Below, piece by piece: positions 1-7,573 of a DNA stretch of 64,000 nt. Positions within the stretch are counted from its first letter, which is position 1; each line of letters starts with the position of its first letter. A program made the translations under genes and the position numbers. Location of the stretch: positions 186,001 to 250,000 of the forward strand of contig NZ_CP084931.1 of assembly GCF_023822065.1 (NCBI RefSeq), read 5' to 3'. The notes under the pieces were generated by a model. The model ran no database searches and was not told the DNA's origin. It saw only the letters and a list, made by a program, of their open reading frames with translations. This stretch comes from Sphingomonas morindae (lineage in GTDB: Bacteria; Pseudomonadota; Alphaproteobacteria; Sphingomonadales; Sphingomonadaceae).

Positions 1-15
1 ACCGATGAGAGCCAT
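1..15 (-). CDS. 5' end of a gene leaving the window (partial)
   Basis: On the minus strand an ATG at 15-13 is preceded at a good distance by a strong ribosome binding site (GGAGGAAAGC, read on the minus strand). It opens a frame beginning M-A-L-I-G that runs out of the window after five codons. The product cannot be identified. The gene is divergent from the response regulator at 248, so the 232 bases between them must hold both promoters. Confidence 0.5.
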
Positions 16-247
16 GCTTTCCTCCGCTGCTCGTGGGTTGCGAGGCTCTATCTAGTGCGACGCAGCAGAGAACAAAGCGGCTTATTCCGAACGCGGTGAT
101 CGATTCTCCCACTCACCGGACAGGGAACCACCGCGCCCGGCGCGAAGCGGCGGCCGCCATCGCCGCATATATCTCCAAATACCGGCCTTGCCTTTGATGC
201 CGACATGAAAATATGTTCGTGATCGAAACCGGGTTCGAAAGGCTGAG

Positions 248-613
248 ATGCGGCGATCGGTTAGAAAAGCGCTCGTCGTCGAGGATGAGGTGCTGGTGCG
301 GCTATTGAGCGTCGAGATCCTGGGCGAACTCGGCTTCGAGGTGCAGGCGGCGGAGAATGCGGACGAGGCGCTCGCGCTGCTGGAGGAAGATGCCGGCGTG
401 TCGCTGGTCTTCTCGGATATCCGCATGCCGGGCAGCATGGATGGTCTGGGCCTTGCCTCGCGCGTGCATCAGCGCTGGCCGGGGATCCGGCTGCTGCTCA
501 CCTCGGGCGATACGCGGCCGTCCACCACCGATCTGCCCGACGAAAGCCGCTTCCTGCCCAAGCCGTTCAGCCTGGTTTCGCTGGCGCGCGAATTGGAGGC
601 CTTGGCGCTCTAG
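248..613 (+). CDS. single-domain response regulator receiver protein
   Basis: 121 residues forming one CheY-like receiver domain with no output domain. The acidic pocket is E12/D13, the phospho-acceptor is D57 in FSDIRMPG, the switch Thr is T85 in LLLTSGD, and the conserved Lys is K105 in FLPKPF. All residues needed for phosphorylation are present. The closest families I recognise are the small receivers that accompany hybrid kinases in Sphingomonas and Rhizobiales. The start ATG has only a weak AAGG about seven bases upstream. No kinase is adjacent on this side; a partner may lie beyond the left edge or elsewhere. The output is unknown. Confidence 0.9.
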   Translation: MRRSVRKALVVEDEVLVRLLSVEILGELGFEVQAAENADEALALLEEDAGVSLVFSDIRMPGSMDGLGLASRVHQRWPGIRLLLTSGDTRPSTTDLPDESRFLPKPFSLVSLARELEALAL

Positions 614-994
614 GAGGGTCGCACCCCCGGCGAGGCGGGCGCGTCTTTGTGCTTGATTATGACGCGGCGAAAGGCCCCCCGGCCCTTCCCCGCGTCGCTG
701 ATCAGAGGCTGGTGGAAAACAGCCCGCTGGCATGGGCGATCATGAAGATCCCCACCCACAGGCTGGCGCTGGTGCCTACCATCGCCATAACCGACAATGC
801 CTTGTCCCGCGAAATCGTGCCGTTCACATCCGTCCCCCGTTAACTATGACATCTTCATGGCAAGGCTTGCGCGCGGGGTCGAACGGATTTTGCGCAATGC
901 TGCAATCGCAAATCTCTCTGACGCGGCGCAAAAGCTGGCCTTTTCGGCCGCTGCGGCGTAGTTTGCGGCTTGGGCCATGGGAGGCGGACGGGGG
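614..994. other. intergenic stretch between the receiver gene and upp
   Basis: About 380 bases without a recognisable conserved gene on the plus strand. The only thing I can support here is a 41-codon minus-strand frame at 702-827 with a ribosome binding site and a hydrophobic segment, listed separately. The promoter of upp should lie in 828-994, but I see no convincing -35/-10 pair. Confidence 0.5.
702..827 (-). CDS. candidate small membrane protein (41 aa)
   Basis: A GTG start at 827 sits six bases after GGGGGA (minus strand) and opens a 41-residue frame. It has a polar N-terminus containing R and D, then one continuous hydrophobic stretch (roughly residues 10-36, containing SLWVGIFMIAHASG), consistent with a single membrane segment. 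It ends at TGA 704-702. No family is recognised. It lies in an otherwise empty region and is divergent from upp. The support is a frame with a ribosome binding site and a plausible membrane helix, which could arise by chance in this GC-rich DNA. Confidence 0.3.
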   Translation of the reverse strand: MNGTISRDKALSVMAMVGTSASLWVGIFMIAHASGLFSTSL

Positions 995-1624
995 ATGGAA
1001 GGGCTGACAATCGTGCGCCACCCGCTGGTGCAGCACAAGCTTTCCCTGTTGCGGGACCGCTCGACCCCCACCCAGATGTTTCGCGCGGTGATGCGCGAGA
1101 CCGCCACTTTGCTCTGTTACGAGGTGACGCGCGACCTGCCGACGCGCCCAGTGCGGATCGAAACGCCGCTGGCGCCGATCGAGGCGGCCGAGATCGCGGG
1201 CAAGAAGCTGGTGTTCGTCCCCATATTGCGCGCCGGCCTGGCCATGGCGGAGGGCATGCTCGATCTGGTGCCCGCCGCGCGCGTGGCGCATCTCGGCCTC
1301 TATCGCGATCCCGCGACGCTCCAGGCGGTCGAATATTATTTCAAGGCGCCGGAGGATATCGCGGCGCGGCTGGTGATCGTCGTCGATCCCATGCTCGCCA
1401 CCGGCCACAGCGCGATCGCCGCGCTGGACCGGCTCAAGGCGGCGGGCGTGACGGCGCCGCGTTTCGTCTGCCTGCTCGCCGCGCGCGCGGGCGTGGAGGC
1501 GCTGCGCGCCGCCCATCCCGACGTGCCGATCTGGACGGCGGCGGTGGACGAAGTGCTGAACGATCATGGCTATATCGTGCCCGGCCTGGGCGATGCCGGC
1601 GACCGCACCTTCGGCACGCGCTGA
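995..1624 (+). CDS. upp: uracil phosphoribosyltransferase
   Basis: 209 residues. Catalyses uracil + PRPP to UMP + pyrophosphate, the cytosolic pyrimidine salvage step. The N-terminus ([15 protein letters not shown]) is characteristic of bacterial Upp. The PRPP-binding loop is [12 protein letters not shown] at about residues 130-141, and the C-terminal uracil-binding segment [17 protein letters not shown] is intact. Length matches the family. I chose the ATG at 995 because GGAGGCGG lies just upstream; an in-frame ATG at 977 would place that site inside the gene. It stands alone, with no pyrimidine genes next to it. Confidence 0.97.
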   Translation: MEGLTIVRHPLVQHKLSLLRDRSTPTQMFRAVMRETATLLCYEVTRDLPTRPVRIETPLAPIEAAEIAGKKLVFVPILRAGLAMAEGMLDLVPAARVAHLGLYRDPATLQAVEYYFKAPEDIAARLVIVVDPMLATGHSAIAALDRLKAAGVTAPRFVCLLAARAGVEALRAAHPDVPIWTAAVDEVLNDHGYIVPGLGDAGDRTFGTR

Positions 1625-1646
1625 GCACGACGCAAGTTAATTTGAC

Positions 1647-1666
1647 CTTCACCAGAGCTGGTGAAG
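1647..1666. repeat. perfect inverted repeat before the PilZ gene
   Basis: CTTCACCAG-AG-CTGGTGAAG: two 9-bp arms around a 2-bp centre, 50 bases upstream of the PilZ start and 23 after the upp stop. It is not followed by a T run. It could be an operator or the terminator of upp (an 8-bp stem with a GAGC loop). Confidence 0.5.
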
Positions 1667-1715
1667 CTTCGGCAACCAAGCCCCTGTAGCACGGCCTCGA
1701 CAAGGAGGATCCGTC

Positions 1716-2201
1716 ATGGGTTTGCGGGCTGAACTGACAGTATTGGATCGCGAGAGCCGTCGCCCTGTCCGTCTGCGTGGCACCATCCGCCATGGCCAGG
1801 GTCCGGTGGACATGGAGATTCACGATCTCTCCACCACGGGCTTCCGGGCGGAAACGCCGGCGGAGCTGCGCGTGGGCGATCATGTCGCCGTGGGCGCCAC
1901 CGCCTTTGGCCGCACCAAGGCCGAGGTGATCTGGCAGCAGGGCACGATCTACGGCTTCCGCTTCGATCGCGGCATCAGCGAGCTGGACGTGCGCCATGCG
2001 CGCGAGACGCCGAACGTGGTGATCGGCGATTTCGGCGAGGCGGGCCCGGCGCCCGCCGGCATGGCGCTGCCGGCGCCGCTGCCGGGCGAGGTCAAGCTGC
2101 CGGTGGGCACGCGCCTGATCGTCATCTTCGCGAGCACCGTCGCCTGCTGGGCGGCGCTCGGCGGGGTGGGCCGGATCCTGTACGGCGTGCTGGCGGGCTG
2201 A
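1716..2201 (+). CDS. PilZ domain protein with C-terminal membrane segment
   Basis: 161 residues. The PilZ c-di-GMP-binding signature is complete: RxxxR at R15-R19 and DLSTTG (DxSxxG) at residues 37-42, so it should bind the second messenger. After the beta-barrel domain (to about residue 100) comes a linker rich in Gly, Ala and Pro, and then a hydrophobic C-terminal stretch (about residues 131-160) likely to be a membrane anchor. AAGGAGG lies just before the ATG. A single PilZ domain with a C-terminal anchor suggests a local membrane effector; the target is unknown. The diguanylate cyclase at 27.9 kb is a possible but unproven source of ligand. Confidence 0.85.
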   Translation: MGLRAELTVLDRESRRPVRLRGTIRHGQGPVDMEIHDLSTTGFRAETPAELRVGDHVAVGATAFGRTKAEVIWQQGTIYGFRFDRGISELDVRHARETPNVVIGDFGEAGPAPAGMALPAPLPGEVKLPVGTRLIVIFASTVACWAALGGVGRILYGVLAG

Positions 2202-2217
2202 GCGGGCCCGCTCAGCC
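2196..2217. terminator. 22-bp perfect palindrome at convergent stops
   Basis: A perfect palindrome (left arm GGCTGAGCGGG, right arm its complement) between the convergent PilZ and epimerase genes. It contains both stop codons, TGA at 2199-2201 and TCA at 2212-2214. Position and symmetry suggest a bidirectional terminator, although no T run follows. Confidence 0.6.
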
Positions 2218-3342
2218 GCCCTCCACCCCGAAACGATAGAGGGTGGTGGAGCGGAACGTCTGACCGGGGCGCAGCAGCGTCGTCGGGAAGTCGGGATGGT
2301 GCGGGCTGTCGGGCAGATGCTGGGTCTCGAGCGCGAAGCCGCCATGGCGGCGATAGACGCGCCCGCTCGGCCCCGCATCGGTGCCCCAGGCGCTGTTGGC
2401 GGTGTAGAATTGCAGCGAGGGCTCGGTCGTCAGCACCGTCAGCGTGCGGCCCGAGGCCGGATCGCGCGCCTCGGCCACCAGGCGCGGCCGCGCGAAGGGG
2501 CGGTCGGCCAGAACATAGGAATCGTCATAGCCGCTGCCGCCCTGCGCCTTGATCGCCGCGATGCCGTCACCGATCCGGCGCGGCGCGCGCAGATCATAGG
2601 GGCCGGTCACCGGCACGATGCGGCCGGTCGGCAGCCCGGCGGCATCGCGTTCGGCCAGCCGATCCGCGCGGATCTGGATGCTCTGCCCGCCGACATCGCC
2701 GCTGCCTTCGCCCGCCAGGTTGAAATAGCTGTGGTTGGTGAAGTTGACGAAGGTCGGCCGGCTGGTGGTGGCGCGATAGTCGATCCGCAGCGCGTGATCG
2801 GGGCCGACGCTGTAGCGCAGCCGCAGCACCAGTCGGCCCGGAAAGCCCTGATCGCCGTCGGGGCTCACCAGTTCGAGCGTCACCCCGCTGCGGCCGCCGC
2901 GCGTGAAGGGGCGCGCCGCCCAGAGCCGCTCGTGATAATAAGGGCGGCCGCTGTGCAGCGTATTGGGGCCGTTGTTGGCGGCGAGTGCATAGCTCTGCCC
3001 GTCGATCGTCACCCGCGCGCCGGCGATGCGGTTGGCGAAGCGTCCCACCGGCACGCCGAAGAAATATTGGTTGTCGCGGGCGCGATATTGATCGGCCGTG
3101 GCGAAGCCGAGCACGATATCCGCCGTGCGGCCGGCGCGGTCCGGCGTCTCGATGGCGGTGATGATCCCGCCCAGATCGGTGACGCGCACCGTCAGGCCGG
3201 GGGTGCTGAGCGTATAGAGGTGGATCGGCCGGCCATCGGCCATGGTGCCGAAGGGCGCGACGTCGACCCCGGCCAGCGCGGCCTCGCTTCCGCCGCAAAG
3301 CGCGGCGAGAGCCATCACGTTTTTCAAAGCCTTGCCAGTCAT
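2212..3342 (-). CDS. galM: exported aldose 1-epimerase (mutarotase)
   Basis: 376 residues. Interconverts alpha and beta anomers of aldoses such as glucose and galactose. The N-terminus MTGKALKNVMALAALCGG and following Ala-rich stretch look like a signal peptide, so it probably acts in the periplasm, as is common in carbohydrate-feeding sphingomonads. Family motifs: GRFANRIAGA, the catalytic His in FTNHSYFNLAG, and the catalytic Glu in ALETQHLPDSPHHP near the C-terminus. The ATG at 3342 follows an AGGAGC site. Upstream in-frame codons overlap the MscS gene and are not credible. The product would speed use of sugars released by the exported glucosidases further along. Confidence 0.92.
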   Translation of the reverse strand: MTGKALKNVMALAALCGGSEAALAGVDVAPFGTMADGRPIHLYTLSTPGLTVRVTDLGGIITAIETPDRAGRTADIVLGFATADQYRARDNQYFFGVPVGRFANRIAGARVTIDGQSYALAANNGPNTLHSGRPYYHERLWAARPFTRGGRSGVTLELVSPDGDQGFPGRLVLRLRYSVGPDHALRIDYRATTSRPTFVNFTNHSYFNLAGEGSGDVGGQSIQIRADRLAERDAAGLPTGRIVPVTGPYDLRAPRRIGDGIAAIKAQGGSGYDDSYVLADRPFARPRLVAEARDPASGRTLTVLTTEPSLQFYTANSAWGTDAGPSGRVYRRHGGFALETQHLPDSPHHPDFPTTLLRPGQTFRSTTLYRFGVEGG

Positions 3343-3419
3343 GCCCGCTCCTGTTTCGGCGGTGCTGCGCGGCCGGCCCGGCCGCGTCAAGGCCGATCCC
3401 GCGCCGCCGCCGCGTCCGC

Positions 3420-5828
3420 TCAGCCCGCCGGTTGGGGCGCGGCCGGATCGGGCGCGGCGGCGGGCGCGGCGCGGGCATCGCTGATGATCTGCATCTGCTG
3501 CGGCGTGACGCCCAGCTCGATCCCGGCCGCCGGCAATTCGGTGAGCAGGCGGAAGAGGATCGCGCTGCGCGTGGAATAGACTTCGCGCGGGCTGCGGACA
3601 TGGGCGAAGCTGTTGAGCAGCACGCGCCCATCGACGATGGAATCGATGAAGACGGCCGGCGCGGGCTCCTCCAGCACCGCCGGCGTCTCCGCATAGATGG
3701 CGAGCAGCCGGTCGCGCGCGGCGCCGACATCCGCGCCGAGCGGGATCGAGAATTGCAGCTGGATGCGGCCGAGCGGATCGCTCAGCGTCTTGTTGAGCAC
3801 GGCCTTGGTGATGAGTTCGGAATTGGGAACGATCAGCGTCGAACGGTCGGCGATCTGGATCTCGGTGGCGCGCACGCTGATCCGCTTGATATCGCCCTCG
3901 TCGCTGCCGATCCGCACCCAATCGCCGATCTTCACCGGGCGTTCGGCGAGCAGGATCAGGCCCGACACGAAATTCTGCGTGATCGCCTGCAGGCCGAAGC
4001 CGATGCCCACCGACAGCGCCGAGAGCAGCAGGGCGATGCGCTCGATGCCGATGCCGAGCGAGGCGAGCGCCCAGAGGGTGGCGAGGATCAGCCCGCTATA
4101 GCGCGCGACCATGGCGATGGAGTTGCGCGCGCCGGCGTCCAGCTCGGTGGCGGGCAGATAGCGATCGGTCAGCCAGCGCTGCGCGGTGCGCACCACGAAC
4201 AGCCCCGCCGCCAGCACCGCCAGCGCGCGCAGGATCGCGCCCGGCGCGATCGTCACCTGGCCGATGGTGAGGCCCTGCGACACCCGGTCGATAATGTCGA
4301 AGAGCGAGGTGATGTTGGAGCCGAACGGGCCCATCGCCAGGCTGAAGGCGAGCGCGACGAGGATCAGCCGGACCAGCGCCGACAGGAAGACGCCGGCCTG
4401 ATCGACCAGGCTGCCGCGCACGCCGAAGCTCTGGTGCAGCGACAGGCCGAGCCGGCTGTCGCGCGCGATCAATCCCGTGCAGAGATCGTCCGCCGCGATC
4501 AGCAGCAGATAGAGCGCGGAGGCGACAACCGGCCACCAGAGCAGCATGCGCGCCACGGTGAGCGCGAGCGTGAAATAGCCCGCGAGCAGCGCGACGATGG
4601 TGAAGGCCACCGCCACCCAGGCGGCGAGCGCCACCGTGCCCCCGGCGATCACGCCGCCGCTCTCGCCCTCGGCCTCGCGCGCGGCCTCGGCGCGGCGGCG
4701 ATAACCGGCGATGCTGCGCAGCACGCCGAACACCAGCGCCATGTCGAGCGCCACCGTCAGCCCGTCGGTGGCGATGGTGAGCGGGCTGCCGCTGCCCGCC
4801 TCGGCGGTGAAGCTGCCGAGCAGCGCGGTGGCGAGCACCACGCCCGCCGCCACCCGCGTCCAGCGGCGCAGCCCGGCGGCGGCGGCATCGCTGATGAGCG
4901 GCAGCCGCCAGGACGGCGCCTTGGGCTGGAGCAGGGCCGCGCCCAGCGCCACGATCGCCGCCGCGACGAAGCTGACCCGCACCAGAAAGCCGCCCAGCCG
5001 ATCCCAGCTCGGCGCGATCATGCCCGCCGCGTCCAGCCCGTTGACCAGCGCGAGCGCGGCGAAGCCGGGCAGCAGCGTGCCGACCAGCGCCGTCCACAGC
5101 GCGAGGCCCGAGCGCCGCAGCCGGCTCGCCGGGGCCCGCTCGATCATCAGCCGCATGCCGGCGCGGGCCAGCATCCGGCGCGCCGGCCCCAGCAGCAGCA
5201 GCGCGGCGAGCAGGCCGAGCAGCGCCGGCCAGCGCGTCGGCCGCGCTAACCCCTGCGCGATCGCGTCGGTCTCCTCGCCGACAAAGCCGCGGATGCGACG
5301 CGCGTCGCGCGGCAGGCCCTCGGCGAACAGGCTCCAGAAGCGGCCGGTCAGCGGCGAGGGCGTGCGGGCGGTGATCCGCTCGTTAAAGGCGTTGACCGCG
5401 CTGTCGTCGATCTCGGCGGCGAGCTGCTGCGCTTCCACCGAGAGCAGCTTGCCGCGCTTGATCGCGGAATCGAGCGTCGAGCGGCTGATCGCCAGCTGGC
5501 GCCGCTGCGCGCGAATGTCGGGCGCCTCGCTGACCCCGGGCGTGACCGGGCCGAGCTGCGCGATCCGCGCGTCGACCAGCGCGATCTGCTGGCCGAGCAG
5601 CGCGACGGCATCATCCGCCGCCTGGCGCACGCCATTGGCGCGGTCTTCGAGCCCACGCCGCTCGGTCGCGTCGCTGCGCGCGGTGAAGGCGGTGTCGATC
5701 GCCTTATAGTCGCGGGCCGCCTGGGCGAGGCTCTCGATCGCGCCGTTGGCGGCGGCGACATCCTGGGCGCGCAGCGGCAAGGCGGGCAGCACGGACAGCA
5801 GCAGCAGGAGCGCGAGACGCAGGATCAT
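3420..5828 (-). CDS. DUF3772/MscS-type mechanosensitive channel family protein
   Basis: 802 residues. A signal peptide (MILRLALLLLLSVLPALPLRAQ) is followed by a helical, probably coiled-coil periplasmic domain (about residues 25-190, DUF3772-like). Then come many membrane segments (about 200-560) and the conserved MscS pore and beta domain (about 560-750), with the typical pore-helix and upper beta segments (GFGLQAITQNFVSGLILL, then GDWVRIGSDEGDIKRISVRATEI). Large members of this family protect against osmotic downshock. I chose ATG 5828 for the signal peptide; a TTG at 5864 would add 12 residues. It is downstream of an MFS gene on the same strand (about 50 bases) and may be cotranscribed. 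Confidence 0.9.
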   Translation of the reverse strand: MILRLALLLLLSVLPALPLRAQDVAAANGAIESLAQAARDYKAIDTAFTARSDATERRGLEDRANGVRQAADDAVALLGQQIALVDARIAQLGPVTPGVSEAPDIRAQRRQLAISRSTLDSAIKRGKLLSVEAQQLAAEIDDSAVNAFNERITARTPSPLTGRFWSLFAEGLPRDARRIRGFVGEETDAIAQGLARPTRWPALLGLLAALLLLGPARRMLARAGMRLMIERAPASRLRRSGLALWTALVGTLLPGFAALALVNGLDAAGMIAPSWDRLGGFLVRVSFVAAAIVALGAALLQPKAPSWRLPLISDAAAAGLRRWTRVAAGVVLATALLGSFTAEAGSGSPLTIATDGLTVALDMALVFGVLRSIAGYRRRAEAAREAEGESGGVIAGGTVALAAWVAVAFTIVALLAGYFTLALTVARMLLWWPVVASALYLLLIAADDLCTGLIARDSRLGLSLHQSFGVRGSLVDQAGVFLSALVRLILVALAFSLAMGPFGSNITSLFDIIDRVSQGLTIGQVTIAPGAILRALAVLAAGLFVVRTAQRWLTDRYLPATELDAGARNSIAMVARYSGLILATLWALASLGIGIERIALLLSALSVGIGFGLQAITQNFVSGLILLAERPVKIGDWVRIGSDEGDIKRISVRATEIQIADRSTLIVPNSELITKAVLNKTLSDPLGRIQLQFSIPLGADVGAARDRLLAIYAETPAVLEEPAPAVFIDSIVDGRVLLNSFAHVRSPREVYSTRSAILFRLLTELPAAGIELGVTPQQMQIISDARAAPAAAPDPAAPQPAG

Positions 5829-5880
5829 GGCGGCCGGCTTATCGAAGCCGCCGCGGCGGTTCAACCAAGCCGCGCCGGCT

Positions 5881-7527
5881 TCAACCGTGGTCGCGGCCGG
5901 ACGCGCGCGGCGCGGCGTCGAGCTGGTCGAGCAGGCGATCGAGATCGCGATCGGGCGGCGGCGGGGCGAAGGCGGCGCCGAGCAGCCCGCCCACCGCCTG
6001 CTCCGGCGCGGCGGCTTCGCCCCGGCCCATGCGCTCGAACAGGGTTTCGAGGAAGAAGCGCTTGCGCTCGCGCGCCTTGATCAGCTCGGCGCCGGGAAAG
6101 GTGACCGCCAGACGCAGCCCCGCCACCGACGAGGCGTTGCGCAGCGTGCGCCGCGCGGAGCCGAGAATATAGCCCATCACCGCGCGCCCCTCGACCGAGC
6201 CGGGCTCGTCGACCAGCGACAGGCGGTGGAGCGCGTACAGGCCGAGCAGGGCCGAGAGCAGGAAGAAGAATTCCCAATGGCTGAAGGCGACGCCTAACAG
6301 CTGATTGGGGCCATGCGGGCCGAACCAGGTGAGGTGTAGCTCCAGCCGACGGCGGCTGAAGAAATCCGCCGCCCAGCCGCCGACGATCGGCGCCAGCCCC
6401 GCCGCCAGCGCCCCGGCCAGCGCGTTGGTCGCCATGAAATTGGTGGCGCTGCCCGCCGGGCTGAGCTTCATCACGATATTGCCCGAGGCGAGGCTCACTC
6501 CGGCGCCCGCCGCGCCCATCACGACATGGAGCAGCACCAGCCACGCGCCCCGCGCCGCCAGCCCCTCGAAATTGGAGGCGAAGGCGATCGCGGCGATCGA
6601 GAGCAGGAAGACGGGCGCCGCCGCCGCCAGCACCGATTTGTTGGTGAAGCGGTCGCTCAGCCGGCCCCAGGCCCGCACCACCGCGATATTGGCCACCTGG
6701 CTGATGACGTTGAGCAGCAGCACAAAGCCCATCGAGAAGCCGAGCTCGCGCACGAAATAGACGGTGAAGAAGGGCGTCGCCAGGTTCACCGCGAATTGCC
6801 AGCTCGCTAGGAAGCGGATCATATTGCGGAAATTGCCATGGCGCAGCGGCTGCCAGAGCAGCCGGTGGAGCGGCACGCGCGGGCCGGGATCGGCCATCAG
6901 CGGTTCGGGCACGCGCGCGAGCGCGGCCGTGCTGACGAGCCCGAGGACAAAGCCCGTGAGATAGAGCGCGCTGAAGATGCGGTCGCCAAGCGCGTGCGAA
7001 CGGCCCGCCGCATCCAGCGCATAGGCGCCGATCAGCGTCGCGCCGATGCTGACGCTGGTGCCGTAGAGCCCCCGGCGCGAGAAGAATTGCCCGAGCCGCG
7101 CCTCGGGGATGAGATCGCGGATCCAGCTGTTCCAGCTGCACGCGCCGACGGCGTTGAGCCCGTAATGCAGCAGGGCCGCGAGGATCAGCACCATGGCCGC
7201 GAGCCGCGCGTCCGGGATGAAGGGCACGCTGGCATAGATGGGCAGCGCGATCCGCGCGAGGAACACGCAGCTCACCGAGATCAGCCGCCGCCGCCGCACC
7301 CGCTCCACCAGCGTCACCGCCGGCGCCTGCAGCATCTGGGTGAGCAGCGGGATGGCGGCGAGCAGGCCGATCTGGATGTTGCTGGCGCCGATGTGCAGCG
7401 CCAGGGTGAGCAGCACCACGCCGCTGTTGATCGCGCCGATCGCGGTGGCGGCGGCAGCATCCACCATCAGATAGCGCATGCCCCGGGCGCGTTCGCCCTC
7501 GCTGAGTTCGGCCTGGGGGGCTAGCAT
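5881..7527 (-). CDS. MFS transporter, substrate unknown
   Basis: 548 residues with about twelve hydrophobic segments and an MFS fold. An early loop contains VERVRRRRLISVS, the usual basic loop 2-3 position, and a second basic loop is in RLSDRFTNKSV. A cytoplasmic tail of about 100 residues ends in a region rich in Pro, Asp and Arg, longer than in typical 400-residue MFS members. The start at 7527 (MLAPQAELSEGERARG) is the only ATG near the first hydrophobic segment; the upstream site is modest (GGGACAGG). It lies between the glycosyltransferase-mutase fusion and the MscS gene on the same strand. Neither motif nor context identifies the substrate. Confidence 0.85.
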   Translation of the reverse strand: MLAPQAELSEGERARGMRYLMVDAAAATAIGAINSGVVLLTLALHIGASNIQIGLLAAIPLLTQMLQAPAVTLVERVRRRRLISVSCVFLARIALPIYASVPFIPDARLAAMVLILAALLHYGLNAVGACSWNSWIRDLIPEARLGQFFSRRGLYGTSVSIGATLIGAYALDAAGRSHALGDRIFSALYLTGFVLGLVSTAALARVPEPLMADPGPRVPLHRLLWQPLRHGNFRNMIRFLASWQFAVNLATPFFTVYFVRELGFSMGFVLLLNVISQVANIAVVRAWGRLSDRFTNKSVLAAAAPVFLLSIAAIAFASNFEGLAARGAWLVLLHVVMGAAGAGVSLASGNIVMKLSPAGSATNFMATNALAGALAAGLAPIVGGWAADFFSRRRLELHLTWFGPHGPNQLLGVAFSHWEFFFLLSALLGLYALHRLSLVDEPGSVEGRAVMGYILGSARRTLRNASSVAGLRLAVTFPGAELIKARERKRFFLETLFERMGRGEAAAPEQAVGGLLGAAFAPPPPDRDLDRLLDQLDAAPRASGRDHG

Positions 7528-7545
7528 CGCCTGTCCCGCTATCGG

Positions 7546-7569
7546 GCGCCGCGCCGGCCGGCGCGGCGC
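7546..7569. terminator. 24-bp perfect GC palindrome after the Glf fusion gene
   Basis: Two 12-bp arms (GCGCCGCGCCGG and its complement) with no spacer, immediately downstream of the stop of the gene ending at 7574 (minus strand) and before the MFS start at 7527. Probably a transcription terminator or attenuator separating the two same-strand genes. No T run is visible. Confidence 0.5.
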
Positions 7570-7573
7570 GCGC

